Numbered from the stretch's first letter, positions 1-9,150 are shown. The stretch: 64,000 bases of DNA from Acidovorax sp. NCPPB 3576 (GCF_028473605.1 NZ_CP097267.1:2534501-2598500); one strand, 5' to 3'. Program-made: numbers and translations. Notes: generated by a model not told the origin, from the letters alone.

Positions 1-585
1 GTGGGTCATGGCAAAGGGGCGCTCGTCGAACGGCGCTTCCCGGCACGCCCGAAGTGCGTCAGCCTCCCAAGCCTTGGAGAAGGGGCTGCCGCACCTGCTG
101 CAGCACAGCGGGGTATCGAGGGTCGCACGCGTGACGGCGTATGGTGGCATCGGGTGCCCGCAGTCCTGGCAGGTGTCGAGGAGGGCTGAGCCATGCAGCG
201 GGCAGGTATTCAGGCCATCGATCTGGTGGACCACGGACTGAAACCCAACGCGCATGCATTCGGGACAATATCGCACCTTCGCATCGGAGGCGATCCATTG
301 CGCCCAGGGGCCGCACATCTTGTCTAGCGAACTGGTGGCCACGGAGCACGCGAGCTGATGCTGCTTGCCCGTTTCACGCAGCCAAGCCCCACCAAGCAGG
401 CTGCGGCCGTGAAGAGGCTTGGCATGACTGGTGAGCAGCCCCCTGCCGAACAGCATCCGACAGAGGTTGTCGGCCCCGAGCACGTTGAGGACACCGAGTT
501 TGCAGGCTCGGCTGTAGGGGCCCTCATACGTCCGAGCCCACCGCCGATAGTCAACCAGGCCGGAAAGGATAGTTTCGGGCGTCAT
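1..585 (-). CDS. tniQ: TniQ/TnsD-like target-selection protein of a Tn7-like element (3' part cut by window edge)
   Basis: An open frame begins with ATG at 585 and runs without a stop to base 1, giving 195 codons; the rest lies outside the window. The translation has the zinc-binding pattern of TniQ proteins: CPEC at residues 107-110, H120, CPLH at 128-131, then CQDC at 139-142 and a further CCSRC cluster. TniQ/TnsD proteins recognise the target or recruit a targeting complex and pass it to TnsC. The gene starts 2 bases after the tnsC stop, so the two are translationally linked. What lies further left (cargo, second TniQ, or CRISPR genes as in CRISPR-associated transposons) cannot be seen. 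Family call is firm; function as target selector is inferred from the family. Confidence 0.85.
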   Translation of the reverse strand, partial: MTPETILSGLVDYRRWARTYEGPYSRACKLGVLNVLGADNLCRMLFGRGLLTSHAKPLHGRSLLGGAWLRETGKQHQLACSVATSSLDKMCGPWAQWIASDAKVRYCPECMRVGFQSVVHQIDGLNTCPLHGSALLDTCQDCGHPMPPYAVTRATLDTPLCCSRCGSPFSKAWEADALRACREAPFDERPFAMTH

Positions 586-587
586 GG

Positions 588-1601
588 CTACACCACCAGG
601 CTGGCCGCGTAGCCGCTTGCGTCCACGGCATCGCGCCAGACGTTGCGGGAGGCCATGTAGCCTGGCGAGTCGCTTTCGGCCTGCGAGAAGAAAAAGTTGC
701 GGATCGCGCCAGCAATCCAGTTCATCCCAATATTCTTTTCATGCCTGCCAAAGTCGCTGCTGACAAGACAAAAAGCGTCCCACGCTTGATCGCCTTCATG
801 CTCGAGTCGCCAACCGGCGCGCCAGGCTTGAGGAAAGAAAAATTCCGAATAGCAGATGCCACTGTGCGGGGGGAACTCAAGCAGACCGGCGTCGTCGTGG
901 GCACGAAATGTCGCCAGAAAGTCTTCCTTGTCCTGGATTCCCCGAAAGACCCGTGGTGTTAGGAGAAACCGTGCCACAAGGTCCATCCTGGCTTTCCCTA
1001 CAAGATGGGCCCTTATCTGCTTCAAAGCCGGGTGGCCGAAGATGACCGTGATCACGGCGAGGTTGCGTTCCTGACAGTCGTTCGTGAGGTCACGCAGGAA
1101 GGTGAACTCACTTTCGCCCCAGTTCTGCCCCTCATCGACAAGTAGTAGGTAGCGCGTGCTCTTCTTCTGCATTGCCTGCGAGAGCATCGTGCTGAGCACG
1201 CGGGTCCGGCGATCCGTCGTGGTTCCGCTGGTTGCAGCGCGGTGCTTGAAGTCCAGAAGGATATCGGTAAAGAAGTTCCTCTCCGTGGGCTTGTCATGCC
1301 CCTTTACAATGACGAACCCGAACGGCACATCCGGGGTGGTACGCGAGAGCTGGCGGGTAATTGCGTGGATGGCGGTGGTCTTCCCAATGCGGAAGTCGGC
1401 GGTGAGGCAGGTGCCGGGGTCTCGGTGAACCAGTACCTGCCTGACGATGTCATAAGCCTCTTGGACAGGCCCTGTGGGAATACAGATGGCGTTCAACACC
1501 AAGGGGTGTTCTTCGTAGAGGCGGTCACGGTCTTCGCCAGGAGTCAAAGCGGCTTCACGAAGGGCCAGAGACCTCAAGTTGATTTCTTGATGAGATTGCA
1601 T
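588..1601 (-). CDS. tnsC: TnsC-like AAA+ ATPase, transposition regulator
   Basis: This 337-residue protein links target selection to the transposase in Tn7-like elements. The P-loop is visible as RIGKTT at residues 71-76, and Walker B as LLLVDE at 152-157, followed by residues typical of the TnsC/TniB branch of AAA+ proteins. I place the start at ATG 1601 because GGAG lies six bases upstream; a longer frame from 1643 has no such site. The gene sits between tnsB and tniQ on the same strand, so the four genes look like one operon. Length and motifs are intact, so it should be functional. What is seen: ATPase motifs and context. What is inferred: interaction with TnsA, TnsB and TniQ. Confidence 0.85.
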   Translation of the reverse strand: MQSHQEINLRSLALREAALTPGEDRDRLYEEHPLVLNAICIPTGPVQEAYDIVRQVLVHRDPGTCLTADFRIGKTTAIHAITRQLSRTTPDVPFGFVIVKGHDKPTERNFFTDILLDFKHRAATSGTTTDRRTRVLSTMLSQAMQKKSTRYLLLVDEGQNWGESEFTFLRDLTNDCQERNLAVITVIFGHPALKQIRAHLVGKARMDLVARFLLTPRVFRGIQDKEDFLATFRAHDDAGLLEFPPHSGICYSEFFFPQAWRAGWRLEHEGDQAWDAFCLVSSDFGRHEKNIGMNWIAGAIRNFFFSQAESDSPGYMASRNVWRDAVDASGYAASLVV

Positions 1602-1689
1602 GGTGTGCTCCGGAATTTGGGGATGGCGCCCAGTGGATCGCATGGATAGCTATGTAAGGGGCCGTTGGCTGAAGGACCGCAGAGAGCGG

Positions 1690-3633
1690 TCAGGTGTTGC
1701 GCCAGTTAGGCGGCGTCAGGTGCGACGGCAAGGGGCGATGCGGGACGGGTGGAAGCCCGGGGTCGGTGGCCTTGCATATCGCGTCGATGGGCACGCCCGT
1801 CTGTCGGGAGGCTTCGACGAGCTTTGTGGCTACCCCCGATACGTGGTTAGGGCGAGCTTTCATCTGCTGCCTGGCCCTCCTACCCAGGAAAGCCAAGAAG
1901 GACAGGACGACGTCCGAACCGTCGGGCGCAAAGTCACCGTTTCGAATATGCTCGTTGATGGTCTTGCGGAGCGCCCGCGAGTGCTTGGTCTGGGCCCACC
2001 GACGGTTCAGCAGGGCCAGTTCTCCCATAGATTCGCCGGACGGATTGAAGGCTGTGACCGTCCTCATGTCGCGCTCGTTGATGTGCACGACGAGAGCTGT
2101 CCCGATAAGGTCGAACCGTCTTGCAAGGTCTGGCCCGCAGTAGCGCTGTTTGTCTATTTCTATATAGGGCGTTCGGACTGCCCCCTTCTCGACGCTGCCG
2201 CGGACATGCCTCCTTTCCACGGTGACGCCCAGCCTCGGGGTATGAGCTGTCGACGGGATGCTCGGCCGTAGCACCAACGGCGTCTTGCTGCTGTTTAGGT
2301 ATGCGGCTAGCGCCTGCAACGGAGTCTGGCCTCCCAGCGCGGAGTGCTTGGTGGCGTTGTACGAGGCCAAAATTACGTCTACCAGATCGACCAAGTGCTC
2401 CCAAGTGATGTGATGCTTTAGCGCCGCTTGAACCGAGTTCGGCTTCAGCGGGTCAGCTGGGTTAGAGCCTGTGGAGGAAGGCAGCTTTTGAAATCCCCAC
2501 TGCTCGAGCGTTCGGAAGAGGCGCTCTACGGGGGCGTTGCGCCACCATGCACCGACAGGGATGAAGTTCAAGACGCACCCCAACTGCATCCGGGCAGCTT
2601 GGATGAAGCGAGTGGCGAAATGCTGCGACGCATTGTCGAATTGAAACCCGCCCGGCCGGATTTCGTCGAGACCCGGAATGTTGCCCACGGGTAGGGCTGC
2701 GCCCGGTATGTAACTGAGCCCCTTAGAAGTGAGCTCTCTAGGAATCCAAGGTGTCACGAGGCACAGCAAGGCGTCTTCAATAGCCAGAGCGTTTATTTGC
2801 GATGCGATGGAAACGGCGTACCCGAGCACGCAGATTGTGTGCATATCAAGCAGGACGTGCAGGTCCATCCTCTCGATTGCGACTTCCTGAGGTCCGGCGG
2901 GCCCGTCGACGATCAGCGTGCCGACACAGTGCAAGGTGTGGGTATCCATCGCGACAATGTCAAACGGCGCGGCGGCGAATGAGAACGACTTCCTGCCGGT
3001 CCCGAGATTCCTATTTTCGGAGGTGTCGGCACCATGCCAGACCTTGCTTGCGTTCGGGTCTGTTGCGATGAAGGCCTTAACGTATCTCTCGATGGAGCGG
3101 CGGCCCCTGCTTTTGGTGTTGAAGGGATAGTCGTCATCTGTCATCCCCTGCGTGAAGCAGTAGCCGCGGAACCTCCGCGCCACGCCTCTCTGCGTCGGGG
3201 AAGATGACTTCGCGCTGCCCTCGCCACCGCCAGCACGGATGAGCGCATGAAGCTTCTCCCGCAGCTTCTGGTTGTCTTGCAGAAACTGTTCGAAGCTGCC
3301 GGACTTGCCGCGCGGGTGCCTCCCACTTGTCGGCTTCGTCCGCGTGTACTCGCGCAGTCGCACCCCTTTGACGAGGCCGAGCCAGCCGACGATCCGCCCA
3401 TCTGCCACCTGGACACACCGGTTCAGCGCATCCAGCAGCACAGTAGCCGAGCAGCCAGCTTCCTCAGCGGCGGCACGTAAGGCACCGGTTTGCAGATAGA
3501 GCCGCATCCCTCGAGCCATTCGCTCAAACCGATCCTTGACGGTGTCGTTCCTAAAGGTCACGTCAGCTGCGGGCCAGTGCTCACAGTCACGCCACTCCGA
3601 GGATAAGGTCTTATATGTGTAGCGAGGCTCCAT
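1690..3633 (-). CDS. tnsB: TnsB-like DDE transposase (Mu/retroviral integrase fold)
   Basis: A 647-residue protein that cuts and joins the 3' ends of the transposon. The DDE triad can be placed: D230 in IVAMD, D333 in FQFDN, and E370 in NAPVERLF. The first 200 residues are the DNA-binding part, the centre is the RNase H-like integrase core, and the C-terminal 200 residues correspond to the Mu-type C-terminal barrel domain. Its ATG overlaps the tnsA stop by one base, the usual arrangement in Tn7-like operons. The catalytic residues are all present, so the element may be active. Alternative: a Tn5053-type TniA, but the presence of a TnsA-like gene argues for the Tn7 group. Confidence 0.9.
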   Translation of the reverse strand: MEPRYTYKTLSSEWRDCEHWPAADVTFRNDTVKDRFERMARGMRLYLQTGALRAAAEEAGCSATVLLDALNRCVQVADGRIVGWLGLVKGVRLREYTRTKPTSGRHPRGKSGSFEQFLQDNQKLREKLHALIRAGGGEGSAKSSSPTQRGVARRFRGYCFTQGMTDDDYPFNTKSRGRRSIERYVKAFIATDPNASKVWHGADTSENRNLGTGRKSFSFAAAPFDIVAMDTHTLHCVGTLIVDGPAGPQEVAIERMDLHVLLDMHTICVLGYAVSIASQINALAIEDALLCLVTPWIPRELTSKGLSYIPGAALPVGNIPGLDEIRPGGFQFDNASQHFATRFIQAARMQLGCVLNFIPVGAWWRNAPVERLFRTLEQWGFQKLPSSTGSNPADPLKPNSVQAALKHHITWEHLVDLVDVILASYNATKHSALGGQTPLQALAAYLNSSKTPLVLRPSIPSTAHTPRLGVTVERRHVRGSVEKGAVRTPYIEIDKQRYCGPDLARRFDLIGTALVVHINERDMRTVTAFNPSGESMGELALLNRRWAQTKHSRALRKTINEHIRNGDFAPDGSDVVLSFLAFLGRRARQQMKARPNHVSGVATKLVEASRQTGVPIDAICKATDPGLPPVPHRPLPSHLTPPNWRNT

Positions 3634-4409
3634 CAGGCGTCTCCCGCAAGGTAGAACCTGGAGTCCCAGGTGAGAGGCACGACGTCAAGGTCGCTAAGGA
3701 CGAGGCCCTGCTGAAGGGCTTTGAAGATCGCAGCGCAGTAAAGGCCAATTTCGGTGTCCGGGCCGAGAGCGGCGACGTCGGCCAGTTGGACCTCGCGCCG
3801 CGTTCGAATGATCTTGAGGACGGCCCTGGTGTAGTTATCTAGGGGATACGTACGGCACTGGGACAGCCAGGCGATGATGCGGAACCAGTTATGGATGCGC
3901 TGAGGCTGGGAGAAGACCTGCTTTTCTGTGAACAGCTCGTGCGTGGCGCCGTCGAAGTCAGCTGCTTTCATCTGAATCAGCAACTGCAGATTCGCCCTGT
4001 TCTGGGCGCCTTGTTCGATGTCTTCGCTTCGCTTGACTTCGCGCCACACCCTGGCGCCGCTGCGGCGCGTCAGTTCGGCGTCGACGATGGTTCCGAGAGC
4101 CTCGCCTCCCAGTAAGGCAATCCGCTTTTGGGGGGCGTAGTCTACTTCCACGATGTCTAGGTCGGACTCGACGAGGAGGAAGTGACCGAATTCGACGTCG
4201 CTGTGAAGTACAACGTCAACCTTGGACTTGGGGCTGTATGCGTACCAAAGATTGCTAAGGTGATGGCCACGAGCGCCATAGGCATCAGTAAGTTTGCCGC
4301 GCAGGCGGGTGCCAATACGGGGACCTTTAGAGGCGATTTTTTTCGGCTTAGACAGCACCGAGGGTGCCGCCGTGTTCCGTGCTTGCGGGAAGGACTGTTT
4401 TGCAGCCAT
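3633..4409 (-). CDS. tnsA: TnsA-like transposon endonuclease
   Basis: This 258-residue protein resembles TnsA, the restriction-endonuclease-fold subunit that cuts the 5' ends and makes transposition cut-and-paste. The core shows an acidic run (FLLVESDLDIVEVDY, about residues 77-91), then IVDAEL and VWREVK, matching the E...D...ExK pattern of this nuclease fold. The C-terminal part should hold the TnsC-contacting domain. It is the first gene of the tnsABC-tniQ operon. The promoter and right end of the element lie between 4410 and about 4940. The family call is supported by the motif and by gene order; exact catalytic residues are inferred. Confidence 0.8.
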   Translation of the reverse strand: MAAKQSFPQARNTAAPSVLSKPKKIASKGPRIGTRLRGKLTDAYGARGHHLSNLWYAYSPKSKVDVVLHSDVEFGHFLLVESDLDIVEVDYAPQKRIALLGGEALGTIVDAELTRRSGARVWREVKRSEDIEQGAQNRANLQLLIQMKAADFDGATHELFTEKQVFSQPQRIHNWFRIIAWLSQCRTYPLDNYTRAVLKIIRTRREVQLADVAALGPDTEIGLYCAAIFKALQQGLVLSDLDVVPLTWDSRFYLAGDA

Positions 4410-4910
4410 AGTTGGCTCCGGTTTGGAGGCGCACGACTATGCATCGCCTGGGGAGACGAAGCCCACCGGAAAAAAGGACGCAAAAAACCTTCGCCATGCT
4501 TGACTTCGGGCATCGCAGCGCCTAATCTAGAATGGTCGTTTCCTCGTGGTGTCCGGGGATGGCGGGTTTCGTTAGTTACCCAGAAGGGTCGACTGTTAGC
4601 GCAGTCGGCCCTTCGCCGTTTTGGCGTTCAATGCATACGTGTACCTCCGGGGTTGCGGAGTTCCAGTCTTAGGCATAGATACGCCAAGGTCAAGCAATTT
4701 CTCCAAACGACCACCTTACGGTCGCCATCGGTTGGCATTTTTCGCATTTATCGGTATATCCCAGGGGGGCGGAGTCTTTTGAGGTCAACCTGCTCTGCTA
4801 TTCCGTGACGGAAATCGTGTCGCACGCTCTTTGGTTTGGGGTGTCTTGACGCCGTGGAACGACAGAATTACCCCTCACAAAGGCATCAGCCTGTAGGGAG
4901 AGTCGGTATG
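4410..4910. promoter_or_regulatory. Non-coding right-end region of the Tn7-like element
   Basis: About 500 bases upstream of tnsA with no convincing gene. It holds three inverted repeats that could be transposase or regulator sites: CGACTG/CAGTCG with a 6-base loop near 4589-4606, CGACC/GGTCG with a 7-base loop near 4708-4724, and TTCCGT-G-ACGGAA at 4801-4813. The tnsA promoter must lie here, but I could not pick a clear -35/-10 pair. Tn7-like ends usually carry several TnsB-binding repeats over 100-200 bp, which fits this region. Confidence 0.45.
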
Positions 4911-4941
4911 TCACGAGCAGGTAAATCGTGTCGGCACGCTC
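4812..4941. repeat. Pair of direct repeats at the probable transposon end
   Basis: Two near-identical blocks lie 111 bases apart: AAATCGTGTCGCACGCTC at 4812-4829 and AAATCGTGTCGGCACGCTC at 4923-4941 (one extra G). Spaced copies of an 18-20 base site at the end of an element are what TnsB-binding sites look like. The second copy overlaps the last codons of the MATE gene, which suggests the element ends near 4940 inside that gene. The other end of the transposon is outside the window, so the terminal inverted repeat cannot be matched. Confidence 0.45.
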
Positions 4942-6293
4942 ACCAGCGCCACTGCTTGGGCCGTGAACACCTGGATCAGCGTTCCGCCGGATTCCATCGC
5001 CCACCAGCCGCCGATGCCAGCGATCATCAGTCGGGCAACGTTTCCGCCCACCGGCCAAGCCAGCCGTCCGGCGCCTTGTGACGCGAAGTACAGCGCCAGT
5101 CCCAGGCCGAAAAAACCGTAGACCGGTCCCACGACCCGCAAATATTGGGTGCCGGCTTCCAGCATCGCTGGATCGGACCCGAACAGGCCAAGCCACGCGT
5201 GGGGAAACAGCGCGGCGGCCACGCCGATGCCCTCGGTCAATGCAAACGCGACAGCTGCCCCGATCCAGGTCGCCCGCAGGGCCCGGGCGCGGTTGCCAGC
5301 GCCCAGGCACGTGCCCACCAGCGTGACCAGTGGCGCCCCCAGTCCGAACACCAAGGGGACGAGGATGTATTCCAGCCGCGATGCCGTGCCATAGCCTGCG
5401 ATGGCGGCCGGCCCGAAATGCCCGACCAGTCCCGTGGCGATGCCAATGGTGAGATTGGTGGCAAGCGTCGATACGGCGCCCGCCAGCCCAACGCGCAAGA
5501 TGCTGCCGAAGAAGGCGCCGCGCCATTGAAGCCCTTGGCGAGACAGCCGCAGCAAGCTGTGCCGCGAACGCAGATACGCGCACAGCGCCAGCATTCCGCC
5601 CAGATAATACAACACCAGCGCCAGCGCGCCCCCGGCAATGCCCAGGCCGGGAATCGGCCCCCAGCCGAAGATCAGGACTGGCGACAGCGGCACGAGCAGC
5701 ACCGTGCCGGCGGTCGTGATTTTGGCTGGCAGAGCCATGTTTCCCGTTCCGCGCACCACCGCCGATAACGCGTTGAACAGCCACACCAGCACCGCGCCGG
5801 CAAATACCGTGTGCGAATAGGTGAGTGCCGCCTCCAGCGACGCGCCCTCCCCGCCCATCGAACGGTAAAGCGCCGCCCCGCCCCACCACAGCACCACCGT
5901 GAACAAAAAGCCGAAGGCGATGGCAATCACCAGCCCGGCCCACGCCAGCGATTCAGCCTGCGCAAGGTCGCGGCGGCCCAAAGCGCGGGCGATGGCGGAC
6001 GCGATGGCACCGCCCATGGCGCCGGCAGACGTCATCTGCATCAGCATGACGATGGGAAAGACCAGCGCCATGCCAGCCAGCGCATCCGTACCGAGGCGGC
6101 CGATGAACCACGTTTCGATCAGGCCCGCCGAAGCCTGCGCCACCATGATCAGCACGTTCGGCGCCGCCATGCGCAATAGCAAGGGCGCCAGCGGAGCCTC
6201 CAGCATGCGGCGGGTGCGGGGATCGAGTTCGGGCGGCTCTGACGCCAAAGAAGCCGAAACCAGGGCAGACGCGGATGTGGCGGTGGACGACAT
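4911..6293 (-). CDS. MATE-family multidrug efflux transporter, C-terminus probably altered
   Basis: A 460-residue inner-membrane protein with the repeated hydrophobic segments of the MATE family, which export drugs in exchange for Na+ or H+. The start at ATG 6293 gives an N-terminus leading into the conserved first helix (PNVLIMVAQASAGLIETWFIG region). It follows the MFS gene with an 11-base gap and is probably co-transcribed with it. The end is odd: the last helix breaks off after AVALV and is replaced by SVPTRFTCS, encoded by the repeat that also occurs inside the transposon end. I infer that the Tn7-like element inserted in the last codons and supplied a new stop. The loss is short, so activity may remain. 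Confidence 0.8.
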   Translation of the reverse strand: MSSTATSASALVSASLASEPPELDPRTRRMLEAPLAPLLLRMAAPNVLIMVAQASAGLIETWFIGRLGTDALAGMALVFPIVMLMQMTSAGAMGGAIASAIARALGRRDLAQAESLAWAGLVIAIAFGFLFTVVLWWGGAALYRSMGGEGASLEAALTYSHTVFAGAVLVWLFNALSAVVRGTGNMALPAKITTAGTVLLVPLSPVLIFGWGPIPGLGIAGGALALVLYYLGGMLALCAYLRSRHSLLRLSRQGLQWRGAFFGSILRVGLAGAVSTLATNLTIGIATGLVGHFGPAAIAGYGTASRLEYILVPLVFGLGAPLVTLVGTCLGAGNRARALRATWIGAAVAFALTEGIGVAAALFPHAWLGLFGSDPAMLEAGTQYLRVVGPVYGFFGLGLALYFASQGAGRLAWPVGGNVARLMIAGIGGWWAMESGGTLIQVFTAQAVALVSVPTRFTCS

Positions 6294-6304
6294 GGCGCCT
6301 CCGG

Positions 6305-7603
6305 TCAGGCGGGCTGTGCCACGGCTTTCGCGGGCCGGGCCGGGCGCTGGATCAGCAGCACCAGGCCGGCCGCCAGCAGGCAGGCCGCACCCGCCGCGTA
6401 GAGCGCCGGGGTGTACGTCAGCAGCAGCGTGCGCGTCATGCCGGCGCCCCAGGCCGCCACGGCCGCACCGATCTGGTGGGCCGCGAAAATCCAGCCGAAG
6501 ACGAGCCCGACCTTCTGCGGACCGAACGTGGCGCCGGCCAGCTTGACAGTGGGTGGCACCGTGGCGATCCAGTCCAGCCCATAGAACATGGCGAACAGGC
6601 CCAGGCCATAGAACGTGAACTCGGAATGCGGCAACCAGAACAGCGACAACCCGCGCAAGCCGTAGTACCAAAACAGCAGCTTGCGGTTGTCGTACCGGTC
6701 AGACAGCCAGCCCGACAGGACCGTGCCGACGAAATCGAACGCGCCCATCATCGCCAGCACCGATGCGGCGGGCACCGCGCTCATGCCGTTATCGGCGCAC
6801 AGTGAGATGAAGTGTGTCTGCAGCAACCCGTTGGTGGACAGGCCGCAGATGAAAAATGTGGCGAACAAGATCCAGAACGTGCCGCTGCGCGAAGCCTCTG
6901 CCAGCGCCTTGAACGGCGTGGCGAAATTCATCGCCATGGCGGGTGGCGCTGCTGCTGCTGCTGCCGGCGCGGTGTCGCCATAAGCCGCCAGCCCCAGGTC
7001 CGATGGGCGGTTGCGCACGAAGGCAAGTGCCAGCATGCCCACCGCCGCGCAGGCGACGAAGATCGGCGCGATGGCATAACGCCACCCCCAGTGCTCGATC
7101 ATCCAGGCCGCGAACGGCAAGAACGCCAGTTGCCCCGTCGCCGCGCTGGCGGTGAGCAGCCCGACGACCAGACCGCGCCGTGCGACGAACCAGCGGTTGG
7201 CAACCACCGCGCCCAGCACCAGCGCTGTCAGGCCCGTGCCAAGGCCCAGCAGCAGGCTCCACAGCACGAACAACTGCCACAACTGGCTGGCCAATGTGAC
7301 CAGTGCCATGCCCGTGCCGACCAGGGCGAGGCCCAGGCACATCACCGCCCGCAGGCCCCAGCGCTCCATCAGCACGGCGGCGAATGGCCCCATCAGCCCG
7401 AACAGCGCAAAGCGCAGTGCCAGCGCGGTGGAGATCTGGTCCGTCGTCCAGCCGAACTCCCTGGACAGCGGCTGCAGCATCGCGCCCGGCAGGCCCAGCG
7501 CCGCCGACATCGTCAGCATGGTCAGGAAGGTGATGCCGGCCACCAGCCAGCCGTAGTGGATGCCATGGCGCTGCAGCCAGCGTGCGGCGGATTGAGACAG
7601 CAT
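6305..7603 (-). CDS. MFS transporter
   Basis: A 432-residue major facilitator protein with about 12 hydrophobic segments and a long charged loop near the middle (residues about 210-230, alanine-rich). The N-terminal stretch HYGWLVAGITFLTML and the overall pattern resemble the monocarboxylate/oxalate-type MFS branch. The start at ATG 7603 was chosen because the protein then begins just before helix 1; an upstream extension would be proline-rich and lacks a ribosome site. It lies 65 bases downstream of the marR-type gene on the same strand and just ahead of the MATE gene, so the three may be one operon under MarR control. Substrate unknown. Confidence 0.8.
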   Translation of the reverse strand: MLSQSAARWLQRHGIHYGWLVAGITFLTMLTMSAALGLPGAMLQPLSREFGWTTDQISTALALRFALFGLMGPFAAVLMERWGLRAVMCLGLALVGTGMALVTLASQLWQLFVLWSLLLGLGTGLTALVLGAVVANRWFVARRGLVVGLLTASAATGQLAFLPFAAWMIEHWGWRYAIAPIFVACAAVGMLALAFVRNRPSDLGLAAYGDTAPAAAAAAPPAMAMNFATPFKALAEASRSGTFWILFATFFICGLSTNGLLQTHFISLCADNGMSAVPAASVLAMMGAFDFVGTVLSGWLSDRYDNRKLLFWYYGLRGLSLFWLPHSEFTFYGLGLFAMFYGLDWIATVPPTVKLAGATFGPQKVGLVFGWIFAAHQIGAAVAAWGAGMTRTLLLTYTPALYAAGAACLLAAGLVLLIQRPARPAKAVAQPA

Positions 7604-7667
7604 GGGCGGGCCTTTGGGTGAAGAAAGTGTGGGGTGGTAACCGGGAATGTCGTTCGGGCGAGGCCGC

Positions 7668-8123
7668 TCAGGGCTGCGAGCCAGAGGCCGCGCCGGCATC
7701 CAGCAAGCGCACCGTTTCGTCGAGCAGCGCGTGCAGCGCGGCCACGTGCGCCACGCCCAATCGCTCGTTCAGCGCCTCCTGCGCAATGCGCCAATGGCGT
7801 TGCGCCTCCTGGCGCTTGGCACGGCCCGATTCGGTGAGCTGCACGCTGCGGCTGCGGGCGTTGTCTCCCGCCGCCACCTCTACCCAGCCCGCGTCCTGCA
7901 GCGGCCGGAGGTTGCGGGTGAGCGTGGACGCGTCCATGCGCATGGCGCGCGCCAGATCGCCCGGCCGCACGGGCCCCAGATTCAGGATGTGCGAGAGCAG
8001 CGAATACTGCGTGGTCTTCAGCCCGGTCTTGCCGACCTCGGTGTCGTAGTGCTGCGTGACCAGGCGTGTGACCTGGCGCAGCTTGAGGTTCGTACAGCCG
8101 CGTGGTTTGTGGGGTGCGTCCAT
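7668..8123 (-). CDS. MarR-family transcriptional regulator
   Basis: A 151-residue protein with the winged-helix core of MarR: the segment [33 protein letters not shown] (about residues 49-81) is the helix-turn-helix and recognition helix, followed by a basic wing ([14 protein letters not shown]). MarR proteins bind as dimers to palindromes and release DNA when they bind small phenolic or other ligands. It is transcribed away from the thioesterase gene; the 50-base gap contains two palindromes (8133-8160), so it probably represses itself and the divergent thioesterase-glyoxalase pair, and perhaps the efflux genes behind it. Confidence 0.88.
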   Translation of the reverse strand: MDAPHKPRGCTNLKLRQVTRLVTQHYDTEVGKTGLKTTQYSLLSHILNLGPVRPGDLARAMRMDASTLTRNLRPLQDAGWVEVAAGDNARSRSVQLTESGRAKRQEAQRHWRIAQEALNERLGVAHVAALHALLDETVRLLDAGAASGSQP

Positions 8124-8132
8124 GGCATATGA

Positions 8133-8160
8133 TTGTATCTACAACAATTGCAGATGCAAT
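8133..8160. promoter_or_regulatory. Two tandem palindromic operators for the MarR regulator
   Basis: Two palindromes share the pattern TTGNA-N2-TNCAA: TTGTATCTACAA at 8133-8144 and ATTGCAGATGCAAT at 8147-8160. Their centres are 15 bases apart. They fill the gap between the divergent starts at 8123 and 8174, the usual place for MarR autoregulation. Confidence 0.6.
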
Positions 8161-8173
8161 CAAGGAGATGCCG

Positions 8174-8725
8174 ATGGCGAAAGAAGACACCCTGGCGCAG
8201 TGGCTTGCACAAGAACAGGCCGTGATGGAGCGCATGAACGCCGGGCCCGGTGCCGGCGTTGCCACGCCGGCACAGATTGCCGGCAAGACCGGGCTGGAGG
8301 TCATGCAGTCCATGCTGGCCGGCCAATTGCCCTACCCGCCCATCGCGCAGACGCTGGACTTTTCGCTCATCGAAGTGGGCGAAGGCGCGGCCATCTTCCA
8401 GGGCACGCCGGGTACGGCCCACCTCAACCCCATGGGCACCGTGCATGGCGGCTGGTTCGCCACCCTGCTCGACTCCGCCCTGGGCTGCGCCGTGCACACG
8501 CGCATGCCGGTGGGGCGCGGCTACACCACGGCCGAGCTGAGCGTGAACATCGTCAAGGCCCTCACGCCGAAGGTGCCGCGCGTGCGCGCCGAAGGCCGCG
8601 TGATCCACTGCGGCCGGCAACTGGCCACGGCCGACGCACGGCTGGTGGGGCCGGACGGCACGCTCTACGCCCACGCCACGACGACGTGCCTGGTCTTCGA
8701 GTTGCCGGCACAATCGCGGGCATGA
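8174..8725 (+). CDS. PaaI-family (hotdog-fold) acyl-CoA thioesterase
   Basis: A 183-residue hotdog-fold protein. The region [25 protein letters not shown] (about residues 91-115) contains the conserved HGG and the following catalytic-helix pattern of PaaI-type thioesterases, which hydrolyse acyl-CoA esters in the cytoplasm. AAGGAG at 8162-8167 overlaps nothing useful for ATG 8168 but stands six bases before ATG 8174, which I therefore take as the start. Its stop overlaps the glyoxalase start (ATGA at 8722-8725), so the two are coupled. Probably controlled by the divergent MarR gene. Substrate cannot be read from the sequence. Confidence 0.85.
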   Translation: MAKEDTLAQWLAQEQAVMERMNAGPGAGVATPAQIAGKTGLEVMQSMLAGQLPYPPIAQTLDFSLIEVGEGAAIFQGTPGTAHLNPMGTVHGGWFATLLDSALGCAVHTRMPVGRGYTTAELSVNIVKALTPKVPRVRAEGRVIHCGRQLATADARLVGPDGTLYAHATTTCLVFELPAQSRA

Positions 8726-9138
8726 GATTCCTCCACACGATGCTGCGCGTTGGCAACCTTCAGCGCTCGATTGATTTCTATACCAACGTCCTGGGCATGC
8801 AACTGCTGCGCCAGTCCGAGAACCCCGAGTACAAATACTCGCTGGCCTTTCTGGGCTTCGACGGTGGCAACCCCGGCCAGGCCGAGATCGAGCTGACGTA
8901 CAACTGGGGCACCGAAAGCTACGATCTGGGCACGGCCTATGGCCACATCGCCCTGGGCGTGCCGGACGCTTACGCGGCCTGCGAAAAGATCAAGGCCGCC
9001 GGCGGCAACGTGACGCGCGAGGCGGGTCCGGTCAAGGGCGGCACGACGGTGATCGCGTTCGTCACGGACCCCGATGGCTACAAGATCGAGCTGATCGAAC
9101 GCAAGAACGACGTGGGCACTGGAACCGGCTTGCGCTAA
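8722..9138 (+). CDS. gloA: Lactoylglutathione lyase (glyoxalase I)
   Basis: A 138-residue enzyme that turns the methylglyoxal-glutathione adduct into S-lactoylglutathione. The start [20 protein letters not shown], the metal ligands H5, E56 (FDGGN...AEIELTYNW), H73 (YGHIAL) and E122 (DGYKIELIE) fit the GloA family, and length is typical. It overlaps the thioesterase stop by four bases, giving an unusual two-gene detoxification unit next to a MarR regulator. A hairpin at 9223-9239 is a likely terminator. Confidence 0.93.
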   Translation: MRFLHTMLRVGNLQRSIDFYTNVLGMQLLRQSENPEYKYSLAFLGFDGGNPGQAEIELTYNWGTESYDLGTAYGHIALGVPDAYAACEKIKAAGGNVTREAGPVKGGTTVIAFVTDPDGYKIELIERKNDVGTGTGLR

Positions 9139-9150
9139 CAGCGGGTCAAT

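Noticed and set aside
4859..4864. ACGACA, which read from outside gives TGTCGTT, like Tn402-type terminal repeats, as the transposon end
   Set aside because: Only seven bases match and no second copy was found; the 18-19-base repeat pair at 4812-4941 and the altered MATE C-terminus are better evidence.
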